A stretch of DNA of 64,000 nt from Zhengitettix transpicula (lineage: Eukaryota > Arthropoda > Insecta > Orthoptera > Tetrigidae). Below the pieces are notes generated by a model that was not told the origin of the DNA, made no database searches, and worked only from the letters and a program-made list of their open reading frames with translations. Each line of letters starts with the position of its first letter. The first letter of the stretch is position 1. The stretch covers positions 244,730,601 to 244,794,600 of the forward strand of contig CM073590.1 in assembly GCA_037074705.1 (NCBI GenBank). The letters are read 5' to 3'. Of this stretch, positions 1-11,183 are shown piece by piece. A program made the position numbers and the translations under genes.

Positions 1-1032
1 AGTTGCTTCGACACAGCCAAAGTGGCTCGGGGCAGACGCTGAGAACCGTGTCTGAGGATTTTCCGCTTGGCGCGGTTAAACCCCTTGCAAGTTTGCTTAC
101 CCGCATTACACGTCTGTCTAAGAGGTTGCCGCGCTGCAGGCGCATGTCGCGTATTATTTTCCCCGCGTTTCCTCTTCTTACCGAAGCTCGTGCGAGGAAT
201 ATCGGGGCGTAATAGATACGTGGTCGGAATACGTCACATTGCACAATCCCCCAGGGCAGCCATATTCAATATACTCCCCCCTCCGCATCTCTTTGTGAGC
301 CCACGCGTGGCAATATCGCCCACCGAACCTACTGCGATGGAGGGGAATAATATGCACCGCACTTATGCGCCCGAATCTGAATTGCAAACATAATTTCGTC
401 TCCTCGACATTGGCAAGTTTCAAAATTAGTTTAGCACCACTTTATCTTTAAGGAAAGAAGAAGGACGTCAAAGGGAGTTTACCGCCATTTAAAGTGAATA
501 TTAAGTTTGCAGAGCGTCGCGGGGGGCAAGTGTTTGTGAATATCTCGCTGCATCACTAGTTACATTGAGAGATGAGATTTCGTAATGAACCGTCCTCGAG
601 AGAGGTATTTGACTTCTTGCTATAGAGACGCGGAAAAGGGCAAGTTGCGAATGTTTTGGAGTGACTCGCGTCTAAGACGCGCAAGGTGATTAGGTAATTG
701 CGTAAACAGCGGGCAGTTTGACTTCACTTACGGGCCACATATCACTTGTGAACATAAAAATCAGTCTGTCACTCACTCCAGGAAAATAATAAGATCCAAA
801 ATGGCGGTGATTTTTCTACGTAGGACAATCCGCGGCTGAACGTGCAGCAGCCATTAGCGTCACTGAGGTTCGCTGTGGAATGATTGTTTCTTTGCGGCAT
901 TTTTCTTCTTCTTCTAAATGTACGCTAATACTATAATCGCTAGTAATCCGATTAAAGCACTATTTATTTAAAATAAATTAATTCATTCCACATTTACAAT
1001 TTATCAAACTAAAATTTGCCGCTGACGAAGTG
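1..1032. other. Unassigned stretch, GC-richer start
   Basis: No gene or repeat could be recognised here. The first 400 bases are GC-richer than most of the window and hold three overlapping short open frames on both strands, none with a recognisable domain. Around 800 an ATGGCGG-like sequence follows CAAA, which can occur near promoters, but it stands alone. If a host exon exists in this stretch it cannot be proved from sequence alone. Confidence 0.4.
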
Positions 1033-1052
1033 TGACGTCAACTCTGACGTCA
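1033..1052. promoter_or_regulatory. Paired TGACGTCA palindromes
   Basis: Two perfect TGACGTCA octamers start at 1033 and 1045, 12 bp apart. The octamer is the classic CRE site bound by CREB/ATF bZIP dimers. Whether it is used here is unknown; the same paired arrangement recurs through the window and may simply belong to a repeat family. Confidence 0.4.
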
Positions 1053-1344
1053 CTCGACTCACGTGAATAATAATTGGGTTCTACCGTGGCAAAAGAAGTC
1101 CTTACATTAGCACAACTTCTACTTACTACAAGATGGACGATAGTTACTATCCATGCTCTGTTAAATAATCACTCCTCTGAGGATTTACTCGTCAAAGACG
1201 TTTCTCGTCTGTTGCAACGTCGCATCCTACACAAGTCAGGCAACGTCGCCGCTGGTTTGACCAGAACCTCAAGCTAATAAATACAATGTTATTTACACGG
1301 CGACAAAATAGGCGCTACGTACTAAAACTTTTAATGCAATATTA

Positions 1345-1600
1345 TGTATATTTACTTGATTCCACAAGTCCTCGTAAGAGGAAATAGGACGCGTCATTAC
1401 ATAAAATTACAATATAATTGTATATGGATTCTACAATTGGAATCAATTAAAATCTGACATAAAAAACGGGAAACACAAATTTCCCCTGTCAAACATAAGT
1501 AAAAGAACAATATAGTGATGATAATAAACTATCTTAAGGATATAATATAATATGTTAAGTACTCAAAAATATTCAATACGCATTAGGTAAAATAATTTAC
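1345..1600 (+). repeat. Dispersed repeat R, uninterrupted copy
   Basis: This AT-rich repeat contains TTGATTCCACAAGTCCTCGT followed by an AGAGGAAATAGGA motif, and later a CAAATTTCCCCTGTC motif. The same order of motifs is found at 21165-21252 and 22046-22165, where a T-family array separates the two halves. The copy here is the intact reference for that insertion. No coding capacity was seen. Confidence 0.7.
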
Positions 1601-2240
1601 GAGAATTAACTATCGTAGAATATAGAATCACACGAGAAGAAGCACCAAAAACATGACACACGCACACACACTAGGAGGAGGAAGAACAAACGACGGACAA
1701 GTGACGTCACGAAACAGAGGGTACGAGGAATGTCCAGGGACCGTCGTACACGAAACAAACGAAGAAAAGACCAACAGACACCAAGAAAGTTGTGAAATAA
1801 AATAGTTTTAAGGAGCAACACATTCAACAACTGTTGCAGTATAACAAAAAAAATAATTAATTATCAGGGGAAACGTTCAAGAAACTCCTGCGTTAAGTTT
1901 TTCTGTAGAATATTTTTACACTGAATCCCAAAACTCTTGTAGTCTGGAGGAAGACTATTATCTCTGGATGGTGGATACTTCTCTGGTAGAGGAGCAAGGC
2001 GATGTTTGTCCGATCTCAACAACACTGATATATATATGTATATTAGTTCTCAATACAATTTATTTGAGATTGTAATAAACTTATTACATTTATTAGTTGA
2101 TAATAAGAAGAAGAATGGGTGGCTATATCTTTGAATTTGTTGTTTTATCTTTGTTTTGTTAGTTGCTTTTGGTAATGACGATGCATGTGAACAATAAATT
2201 AATTAAAAGAGACGGAGTTTATTTTTTTAATATACGTACC
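1601..2240. other. Unassigned AT-rich stretch
   Basis: AT-rich sequence with a 74-codon open frame on the minus strand that has no recognisable domain and skewed composition. One TGACGTCA octamer lies at about 1702. Nothing else could be supported. Confidence 0.4.

Positions 2241-2297
<57 letters not shown>
2241..2297. repeat. (TA)n microsatellite
   Basis: Pure TA dinucleotide array of about 57 bp. Confidence 0.95.
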
Positions 2298-2301
<4 letters not shown>

Positions 2302-2366
2302 ATAAATTGAACCCCTGAAGTATAATAATAATAAGAGTTTATTATAAAATATATTATGAATACAAC

Positions 2367-2450
2367 TTGCCGACGTTTCACGAAGCTGTACGATGCTCAC
2401 CGAAGTTGGCCGATGTTTTTACGAAGGTCACCGAGGCTGTAACATTGGCA
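2367..2450 (+). repeat. CCGAAG-type degenerate minisatellite, partial copy
   Basis: A run of short degenerate units of the type CCGAnG(N)4-6 (for example CCGACG, CCGAAG, CCGATG, CCGAGG). It matches the core of the inverted repeat at 3871-4638, so this is a third, solitary copy of that core. Confidence 0.6.
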
Positions 2451-3870
2451 AATAAGTGCTACGATTGGTTGCAATCGAAAAAGACCTTTTTTGAATTGTG
2501 TAGTTCTTTAATTTTTAAAAAAAATTGCAACAGCTCTCGATGTCGAACTTTGTATTTATTCGTCACTATTTCATAATTGGACTAATGCGACACCCCACCG
2601 CAGACTGAGGCGGGAGCCTGAGGACCACCTACCATCAAGCATATATAAGGGGAGGGGGGGGGGGTCCGCTCACCTAACTCGGAACTTCGCCAGACGATAA
2701 TGACGCGCTGCATGTCATCGAAACGTCGCGTGCTATCGACGAGTTTTCCCGGCGGCTGGAAGCCCGAGAAACTGTTACTAACATTCTACACCATCGTTCC
2801 TCCTAGTAATCGGTGTGTTGTCTGAATTCTACCGACAGGGGATTTCCCGATGTATGTGATTAAGAAGCAGTTGTCCGGAGTCCAATCGGGGGGAATTCAT
2901 TGCAACGACACGACGTTAACAGCTGAGGAAATAGTTTAAGTGACTATTTCTACAATTGAAACGTTCTTCATCTTTCAAGAAAAAGTTATTGAAGAATATT
3001 CGTCTGTCCACCCCCCCCCCCGGCCCCCGCGATGGTAGTTTCAAAAATTTGATTCCACTACATGCTGCTTATTTATTTTTCTTCCCTTCCTTACTCGACG
3101 CCTTAATAAGTAACATTTCCCTCACCCCCTCGCCCTCCCCCTCCGTTATTTTTCCTCAGATAACGAATCGCGTTTATTACGATATCCAGAGATGTTGCTT
3201 TTGAGTCGTAATTGATTTACCAATCATTTCTAAAGGCGGGGGTGGGATTGGAGGGAGAATCACGTTAGCTGAGGAGCGGTGGGCGTATTAATCCAAATAC
3301 GTACGGACGGGCGTACTTGTGAGTGTGTGTTGGAGGTTTTCAGTAATAGACAGCAAGTGTCTGTAGTTTGATTAGTGTGGACTCGTCCTTCCTCCTCCTC
3401 CTCCTGATTGTTTGTCTTGTTGGTTCGGGGGAGCCTAGTGCATTAGAGGCCGAGGCTGCGGCTAATGGAAGCCACTAACTCTGTTAGACTCGACTTAGCC
3501 GTCGTGGTCGTGGCTGCGTCTTTCAAAAGTTGGTCGATATGTGGAGGTCAACAACATAAAATAATGAATCATAAGTCCAACCCCCAACTATTAAATATTT
3601 ATTAAAATAACTTCATAGCACACGCAAGTATTGATTCGGTCGGTCAAGCGTGAAGATTAAGAGACTCTCTGGACCAGAAGGTTTGTTTATTTAACATATC
3701 CGTTACTACGCAACGCTATGATGACGTCATCTGCGACGTAATCTCTCTCTCTGAATCGGTTGCGTTTTCTCCTGTGACTGACAGTAGTCACATATATATA
3801 TTACAAAAAAACCCACACAAGAGAACTAGAAACGCTCTTGGTATCCCGGATGTTCCACTGGCGTCCATAT
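2451..3870. other. Unassigned stretch with poly-C and poly-G runs
   Basis: No gene recognised. A TATATAAGG box at about 2641 is followed by a G-run. A degenerate family-H-like motif (stem ATGAC/GTCAT, then GAAACGTCG) lies at about 2691-2725. C-runs occur at 3011-3022 and a CTC repeat near 3394. One TGACGTCA lies at 3722. Confidence 0.4.
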
Positions 3871-4638
3871 TTAATTGAGAGTGTATTCATTGTATGTGTG
3901 CCGACGTTTACCGAAGTTTTCCGATCATTTCCGAAGCTGAATGATGCTAACCGAAGCTGTCCGATGTTCGACGAAGCGAACCGAGGCAGCAAAAAAATTA
4001 TCCAGTTCCAAGAGTTAAATTGTCTTTAGAAACACTGTACAGTTACAAACATATTTTATATGTTATGAAGAAGAAGAGTGGAATATCGAAGCTCATTTAT
4101 GTCGGATTCTTTTTCGGCACCTTTTCCTTCGACTTATCAAATAGTGACAAAAAAATACTACGTTCGACATCGAAAACTCTTGGAATTTTTAAATACTTGT
4201 CGTGTATGAAGCCACATTCAAGTCCTCTTCATATCTTTATTTTTTCTTTTTTACATATTTAAACCACACGAGCTTTCGGCGCCTTTGCCATAATCATTTT
4301 TTTTTGTTTAAAAGACATCAATGTTGACACACAACATACAATTCTTTATTTTTTACGTTACATCACAGTACATTTTAATTAGTATTTTCATACCTGACAT
4401 CTACCAAAAGAAGGTCTTCAATGATAAGTGCATTTAGCCAGTTTTCCTTCTTCTTCATAACATATAAAATATGTTTGTAACTGTACAGTGTTTCTATAGA
4501 CAATTTAACTCTTGGAACTGGATAATTTTGCTGCCTCGGTTCGCTTCGTCGAACATCGGACAACTTCGGTTAGCCTCATTCACAGCTTCGGAAATGATCG
4601 GAAAACTTCGGTTAACGTCGGCACACGCTCTCAATTAA
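3871..4638. repeat. Inverted repeat, about 200-bp arms, with CCGAAG minisatellite core
   Basis: The left arm (3871-4078) and right arm (4446-4638) are near-complementary over about 200 bp, separated by about 365 bp of AT-rich spacer. Each arm carries the degenerate CCGAAG-type run, then CCAGTTCCAAGAG, then CTGTACAGTTACAAAC. The layout fits a non-autonomous foldback-type element or two opposed copies of one repeat. The short open frames inside are not conserved between arms and look incidental. Confidence 0.75.
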
Positions 4639-4916
4639 TCAGTGAATAAAATTTCTATCCATAGCTTGCTTTAAAAAAAACCAGGATAAAACCAAGGTAG
4701 CGGCCTAAGAGAAATGTTGTGTAATATATTACATTTTGCTATTTACTACCTCACGCCTGTTGTTTCGTAATGTTTATCTCTTCCCAAAAAAAGCAACTGG
4801 TCCATTTATTCCTCCGCCTTCCGGTTTCATTTTTCGTCTGACTTTTCTCCCATATTCTAGATAATAAAAAGGATGTATATTTGTATGTATGTATTTACAT
4901 TACTTTCTACCTTATG

Positions 4917-5480
4917 CCTGCTGCGAGGGCTATTCTCTCGCAGGCTGTACCTGCGAGGGATATTCTCTCGCAGGCAGAACCTTGTAGGAGAGACACGAAG
5001 AGGCTACCTTTGGGGACGCCTTCTCTCCTCTCTCTCCGTTTTTGAACTAAGGTTCCCACAAGCCGAGGCACCTCGGGCTCTTCTAAGAGGTGTATGTTCC
5101 CGGGGTCACAGACCTTGCGGCATACGGTAAGAGTTTTTTCCTGTTCCCATTGGAATAGTCGGCCAGCTGCCCTCCTAAACTGGTCGAGGTACGGAGAAAG
5201 GAATGCTGCGTTCCCACACAGCAAACTACTTTCCCGCTATCGGAAGGGCGTGGGACAAGTACCAAATGCCCGACCTACCTGATGCAGGTTTTTCTAGGGT
5301 TTGTCCTGCATTTATTTAGGTGAATTGCCGGGTAGGATCCTTAAACCATAGCCCGGGGGCCCCTAGTTAACCCTTGGCTACCTTCCTCTACCCTTCCGCA
5401 TCCCCCCTTTCAAATCCCTTTCCTATGCTATAAGAAGGGAGTTGCCACCACGTGGCCTGTCTACACCTACAAAAAAAAAT
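4917..5480 (+). mobile_element. Family S element, near full length
   Basis: The copy starts with two tandem hairpins, each with a CTGCGAG stem and a CTCGCAG return, then runs through the AAGGTTCCCACAAGCCGAGG block, the GATGCAGGTTTTTCTAGG block and the GGGAGTTGCCACCA block, and ends in an A-run of nine. The A-tail and the target duplications of other copies suggest spread by a LINE-type enzyme, like a SINE, but no Pol III A and B boxes were recognised. Length is about 564 bp, the longest copy with both ends. Confidence 0.85.
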
Positions 5481-5725
5481 CCAGGCGACAATTTATAATC
5501 AAATGACATCCCATTAATTTCTTCTTGTTATCCCATCTTTTTTTGCATTATTCTTATTTTAGTCGTTGGTCCAAGGCAATTGACGAAATCAGATAATTTC
5601 CATTTCATGACTATTAAATTCTAAAATCTATGGAATGCGTGTAAGATATCCTTGGAAAGTAATTCAGTGACTCTCGCCGCAAATCATTGCCAACCGACCT
5701 CCAAAAAAAAATTCCCCCATGGGCC

Positions 5726-5947
5726 GCGACCTGCCTGATGCAGGTTTTTCTAGGGTTTGTCCTGTATTTCTTATAGCCGAATTGCCGGGTAGGATCCTTA
5801 AAATATAGCCCGGGGGCCCCTAGTTAACCCTTGGGGCTACCTTCCTCTACCCTTCCGCATATCTCTTTTCAAATACCTTCCTATGCTATTAAAGGGGAGT
5901 TGCCACCATGTGGATTACCCTCATGTAGCCTGTAACCCTAAAAAAAA
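5726..5947 (+). mobile_element. Family S element, 5'-truncated
   Basis: Only the last 220 bp of the element are present, from the GATGCAGGTTTTTC block to the ACCCTAAAAAAA tail. 5' truncation is expected for target-primed reverse transcription. It lies about 245 bp after a near full-length copy in the same orientation. Confidence 0.85.
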
Positions 5948-6153
5948 TTACTTTCTATACAAATTAAGACGCGTGAACAGATTGCAACAAAAACTGGTAC
6001 ACACATTCTTTAAAACGCGAGAAACGGTAATGTGTGGTTAGGGGGTGGGGGTGAGAAACCCCTAGCGTAAAGAGCCAAACAATTATAAATAAAAAAACCG
6101 TGATAATTTTGTGTTCAATGACAGCGCTCGCCAAGAGACCGTGACGTCACTCT

Positions 6154-6186
<33 letters not shown>

Positions 6187-6605
6187 CGTTACTACGCGAC
6201 GAAAAGAGGAAATAGTTCCTTTACCCAGTAATGAAATGAAGCAGAAATATTTTCATCTATATAATAAAATCGCGTGTATATTTGTATGTATTTACGGTGA
6301 TCTTAATACAAATTTTTATCGCGTTGACAGAATGCAACAAAAATTGGTATATATACTCTGACATCATCGAGAACCGGTACTGTGGGGGGTGAGAAACCCC
6401 TAGAAATAATTATAGTTGAAATAAATTACGAATTAGTGTTAAATTACTGCGCGCGCCAAGAGACGGTGACGTAATACGTTGGCAAGACATTGACGCATCA
6501 TAAAAATATAGTTCTGTATTTCGTAATGAAATAAAGCAGAAATATTATGACTGAACAAAAAGTATAATTTTTTCGAGTATTACTCCATCGAATAGTAATA
6601 AAAAA
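5948..6605 (+). repeat. Family U repeat, two tandem units
   Basis: Two units carry the order ATTGCAACAAAAA-TTGGTA, GAGAAAC-GGT, GGTGAGAAACCCCTAG and CGCCAAGAGAC-GTGACGT. The first unit has a (GA)n run at 6154-6185 and one TGACGTCA. The whole is repeated in inverted orientation at 9296-9853. The unit tail (TTTGTATGTATTTACG) matches the tail of the T array at 39150-40430, so U and T share modules. Confidence 0.7.
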
Positions 6606-6844
6606 AACAATACGGAAATACTTTACCATCCTTGCGCAAAGTTAATTTAGAAAAATAAAATAATTATCGTCGCCTTCTTCAATAACGCCAATATGGAGCT
6701 TTATAGTATGTCGGTTTGTGATTTATAAAATTTCATTATATAACGTACTATTGTATCTGGTATAATATTTCAGACGATACTAATATTTGTCTAAGGTATA
6801 TTTGCGATAATTATTTCCTGGGGGTTTAATGAATTTGATAGTAT
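6606..6844. other. AT-rich spacer
   Basis: No recognisable gene or repeat between a U repeat and a T array. Confidence 0.4.
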
Positions 6845-7325
6845 TTATAACGATGATGTATGTGGATAATTTAAACCCCTGTGAGGGGGAGCAAAGGTTA
6901 GCGGTTTGGGGTGGGGTGGAGGTACGTTAAATAAAAATAACGCTGAAACAACCGAGATTCGAATCAAATCAGAGACTATGAATGTCGCTGAGTCTAATTG
7001 TGACAACCTTGGGGGGTAACGCGATGGGTTTGGGAGGTGGTTGGCCGGGGGGGGGGGGTAGAAATATCCAGTCAATGTAATCGGCCGATTTTTGCGTGGA
7101 ATAAATACTTTTGTGGGGGGGTGGTGGTCATCTTCTAACATGTAAAAACGGCTGATATATTATGTCAATGACGTCATCCACCTTCGATGGGAGGTGAGCA
7201 CATTTAGGAGAAGGGTTCGAGGAGCGTTTTCATTAAAAATAGCGCAAAAGCAACCGAAACTGGAGTCATATTGGGGGTTGTGGATAAATGACACCCCGGG
7301 CAACGCTGGGCACCCCCCCCAGCTA
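6845..7325 (-). repeat. Family T array, about 1.5 units
   Basis: Read on the minus strand it begins near CCCAGCGTTGCCCGGGG, the shared leading end of family T, and runs through the TGACTCCA, GGTTG and ACATTCATAG-like blocks. The 98-codon Pro-rich frame on the minus strand is read out of C-runs and is not a gene. Confidence 0.75.
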
Positions 7326-7819
7326 CTATTTAATAATTAACGAACAATATACGTAACGCAAAACAAGGATTAATTTTTAATTAATTTAATAGCGCGGTCG
7401 CTGATTGACCAGGTTACTTTTTGAGTATTTATTTTAATATTTCACGCAATAATCAGTCTCTGGATTATTTCATCCGCCACAGATGTTCATCTTCTTCCCT
7501 CAAATGTGTTACGCGGCTCGATACGTCTCTGGGCAGAGATATTCCGTATGCGTTACAGACGAAAACTAGCGACGTAATGTGGTGAGCTTAAGGTCGAATT
7601 AACTAATGATATGCGGTTTGTTGGGCGCCACCTGCAAGAAATTATTCACCCGCAGGAAAGGGAAATACAATATTTAGTTAATAAAAACAAGAATCCATTT
7701 TATGAGAATTTATATAAAACGAAAGCTCTCCAGCCTGCCCAGGGATGCATGTAACAACCCCCTCCCTTTCTCAAGATTAACCGTGGTTCTCCTCGTGGCA
7801 AACCGACGCGATACCCGGA
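7326..7819. other. Unassigned stretch
   Basis: AT-rich start grading into GC-richer DNA. No gene, RNA or repeat recognised. Confidence 0.4.
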
Positions 7820-8250
7820 AGCATGGAAGGTGACTTACCAGGTCTGCAGCTCGGACAGGGTCGACTCCCGTTGGCGACTCTCTCTATCCGCAGCATTCGC
7901 AGTAGACGACCGGAGACCCACGTGCAAAACCAAAAACTTCCAGGATCAACTCTCCCTGACCACTCTCACCGACGGTCCAAATCCATCTCCTCCTGTGTTC
8001 GCAGGCTTCTCTCTCTCTGCCTCCTCAAAATCCCTCTCTCCTGGTTGGTCCTTGTGCACACGTGACCCACTTCCACCTATTTTAGGGCCCATATCCTCCC
8101 GGTCGTCTACCCCTTCCTTGGCCGACCCTGACCACGCTTGCCTGCGGGACTTGCGGATTTTCCCAATCCACCCCCGCCATTGTCTTGTGTCTGCTGCTCG
8201 ACCCCCGGCAAGCCACATTCCCATGCTTCCAGGCAGTAATTTAGGCAACA
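7820..8250 (-). other. GC-rich block, possible exon on minus strand
   Basis: This 430-bp block is clearly GC-richer than its surroundings. On the minus strand a 100-codon frame (8248-7946) is rich in Gly, Arg, Asp and Lys with no recognised domain. A good splice donor CTG|GTAAGT lies on the minus strand at about 7838, and another G|GTGAGAGT at about 7974. A plus-strand frame of 150 codons overlaps and looks incidental. It could be a 5' UTR or first exon of a host gene, but no acceptor or second exon can be shown. Confidence 0.25.
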
Positions 8251-9295
8251 GTTATAAAAAATATTTGGTAACGAATCGATAACTAAAAGCGCACCATAGT
8301 AACAACAGGATACTATTATCGTGGATATACAGCCTTACAGATATTCTTGTTGATCCTTTATTGCCATCTTTAACGTAACTACGTCATCGCTGATGAGAGG
8401 CGCAACAGTTCAGCTTTTTCATTACGAAAAAAAAAATAGTTCCTGTGCGTAGTCGTCTTACTTTTACTAAAAATAATAAACGGGACGTTGTGAACCAGTC
8501 GCTCTCCTCACCCTTCGTGGATATTTATTTCAGTGGGGTTGTTTCTCACTGTTCGACTGCCCCCCTCTGTTTATGGTTAACAAACACACAAGAGGAGGCG
8601 GAGGCGGACCTCTGAATCGCTTTACCGTCGCCCGCAGAGGCACGTAGCAGCACGTACTGTGTGTACTTTGCCCGGATAATTGGTTTTACGGGGAGCAGCA
8701 GGTATTAGTGCACCGGCAGGCTCTGTTTGTCCTCCTCGTCAACTACTAATAAAGGTCATCGCAACTTATTCACCTTCGCCCGGGCTGGGGGGGGGGGGGA
8801 AACAAATCCCGTAAAAAATAAGGGCCGCGGTACAACAACGATTTGTGCACAATTATTCTGCATATAAAACCTCGACACAGGGACGAAAATCTGTGTGTGA
8901 GCCCAGCGGCGTTGCCACGTGTACTTATTTATATAAACCCCCCGAAAAAGTATTTAATTCTTTATTAATCTCTGATCAAGGAGTGACTTACCCTAGATCT
9001 AACTGTTCCTAGTTCCGTCCACACTTTCCACCACGATAGTGCAGTAATTCAACAGCCTGTAAAATAATACATTGAGTTTCATTGCATCAGTCGCAACAAA
9101 CATAACCTCAGAATTACTTCTTAAATATACTCCTTGACTACTGCAGGACGTAATTGTCCCTCAGTCCTCAGACGTTACCAAAGATTTAAATTCTCAGCTA
9201 GATTCACAATGTAAACAAACAGTCCGCCATATTGGAGTCACCAAACATGGCGGCGAAAATTAACTTACAGCATCCGCAAGGATCGTAAAGTATTT
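8251..9295. other. Unassigned stretch
   Basis: No gene recognised. A G-run lies at 8789-8799 and an ATGGCGGCG sequence at about 9248. The segment lies inside the inverted pair of U repeats (5948-6605 and 9296-9853). Confidence 0.4.
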
Positions 9296-9853
9296 AGTAT
9301 TGTTCTTTTATTATCATTCGATGGATAAAATTATACTTTTTATTCAATGAAAATATTTCTGCTTGATTACAGTACGGTTAAAAGGAACTATTTCCTCTGT
9401 TCGTCCCGTAGTAACGTCTCTCTCTCTCTCTAGAGTGACGTCACGGTCTCTTGGCGCGCAGTGGTTTGACACAAAATTATCACATATTTTTTATTATTAT
9501 AATTTCCACCCCTTTATACTAGGGGGTTTCTCACCCCCCACGGTAACGTTTCTCGGGTTTTGAAGAATGTGTGTAGTAATTTTTGTTGCAATGTGTCCAC
9601 GCGATTAAATATGTATAAAGATTAACGTAAATACATACATACATACATCCTTTTTTACACAAAATGATCACGTTCTTTAATTATAATTCTTTTCTCCTTT
9701 ATGCTAGGGGGGGGTTTCTCACCCCCTCACAACAGCACCGTTTCTCGTCTTTTGAAGAATATCTGTACCGAGTTTCGTTGCAGCCTGTGTCCACGCGTTT
9801 AAATATGTATAGAGATTAACGTAAATACATACATACATACATACATACATACA
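9296..9853 (-). repeat. Family U repeat, two tandem units, inverted copy
   Basis: Complementary to 5948-6605: the ATTCGATGGA head, the CTCTCTAGAGTGACGTCACG block, GGGTTTCTCACCCC and TTTTTGTTGCAAT all appear in reverse order. Each unit ends in a CATACATACATA tail (9636-9650 and 9822-9853). The 66-codon frame here is a by-product. Confidence 0.7.
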
Positions 9854-10623
9854 TCGTTTGTTATTATATAGGTTTAATAAATCTTTATTTTTATTATCAG
9901 AGAGAAATGACCTTTTATTCCCGTCGACCATCAACTCAATTATCTCGAAAAATCGTTTTAAAGGTTTTCCAGGGCTGAATCTGTGTCAATGGCTTTTACA
10001 TTAGCACACACAGAGAGGATGTGTGTATGTGTGTGTGTGCGTTTTAACTACGCAGATTCCTGGAATCAGCGCGCGGGGGCTGTTCAAATTACGCGGAATT
10101 ATCGAACTTGATCTCCCTCCCTGAAGAGAACGAGAACGGGAATTTGTTGTTTCCCCTCCCCCCCTCCCCAATTTAACTGGAACAACGCACACTGATATTC
10201 TGCAGTAAAGGAAACAAGGATTAATTTTTTTAATTACTAATTAACGTATAAAAATGGCGTACCAATAAAATCTACGAAAGGTTCCTCTCGTAAGCGACGG
10301 ACACTTTCAACGTATAATCCGACGACCTCGACAATGGTGGTAGAATATAATTGATCTCTGCGAATGGGTTAGACGCCGTTCCAGCACGAAATTTTGACGG
10401 ACGTGACGTGACAGAAGTTGAAGGGCTGCTTCGTGTCGGACGCAAGAAGGGGGGGGGGGGCGTAAAGATTGAGTGGGTAGAATCTGTAGAACGCCAAAGA
10501 TAACATGAGGCGTGAGTGCCTCAAGGGTCAGTAATCTGGGGCCTTTACCACTCGTTATAAAAACAGTCCGAGCTCTGCAAGTCCTGAAGCACCTTTAACG
10601 GCAATTTGTCGAGCACCCTGTAC
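9854..10623. other. Unassigned stretch with GT and G runs
   Basis: A short GT-rich run lies at 10019-10040 and a G-run at 10448-10460. No gene or RNA recognised. Confidence 0.4.
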
Positions 10624-10625
10624 GG

Positions 10626-10670
<45 letters not shown>
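10624..10670. repeat. (TA)n microsatellite
   Basis: About 46 bp of TA repeats. The Ile-Tyr run read from it is not protein. Confidence 0.95.
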
Positions 10671-10672
<2 letters not shown>

Positions 10673-10983
10673 GCAGGTTACAGATAAGTAATGAAATATT
10701 AATAAATTATTCCTTTGATTACTGGCGGCGTAACTTTGACGCATTGGTAAATAACAGCATTGTTTGGCGCGAGACTATTTATTCTGCGCTAATATCAATC
10801 GTTTTCCTCAATTCCACCACCACAACCACCTTATTTCACCCCCCCCACCCCCTCAGCAACAGTCGGAATATCACAATCAAACTCAACGGTACGATGTGAT
10901 ACTGAAAATACGGGGCGGGGAGGGGCGGGGGGGGGTGTAATTTTTGACGTAATATAAACTGTGTAGGTTCCTAGTAACACGGA

Positions 10984-11003
10984 TGACGTCACTTGTGACG
11001 TCA
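10984..11003. promoter_or_regulatory. Paired TGACGTCA palindromes
   Basis: Perfect octamers start at 10984 and 10996, again 12 bp apart, next to a G-rich run. No nearby gene is evident that they could control. Confidence 0.4.
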
Positions 11004-11114
11004 CATACGTTCCTTTTTTTTTAAACAAAAAACCCTTTTCTGAAATTATAAAACGTGAAACAATACGAACAAAAAATTAATGTACCCTCCTGATAATATT
11101 GCGACGTGAATTTA

Positions 11115-11118
11115 ATAT

Positions 11119-11180
<62 letters not shown>
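11115..11180. repeat. (TA)n microsatellite abutting an LTR-like element
   Basis: About 66 bp of TA repeats with one GTATATG interruption. The LTR-like element begins at the next base. Confidence 0.95.

Positions 11181-11183
<3 letters not shown>

Noticed and set aside
2641..2649. TATATAAGG as a gene promoter
   Set aside because: A single TATA-like box in AT-rich DNA with no transcript or open frame downstream.
8380..8420. A further hammerhead-like motif (CTGATGAGAGGCGC)
   Set aside because: No GAAAC box at a usable distance and no stem; chance match.
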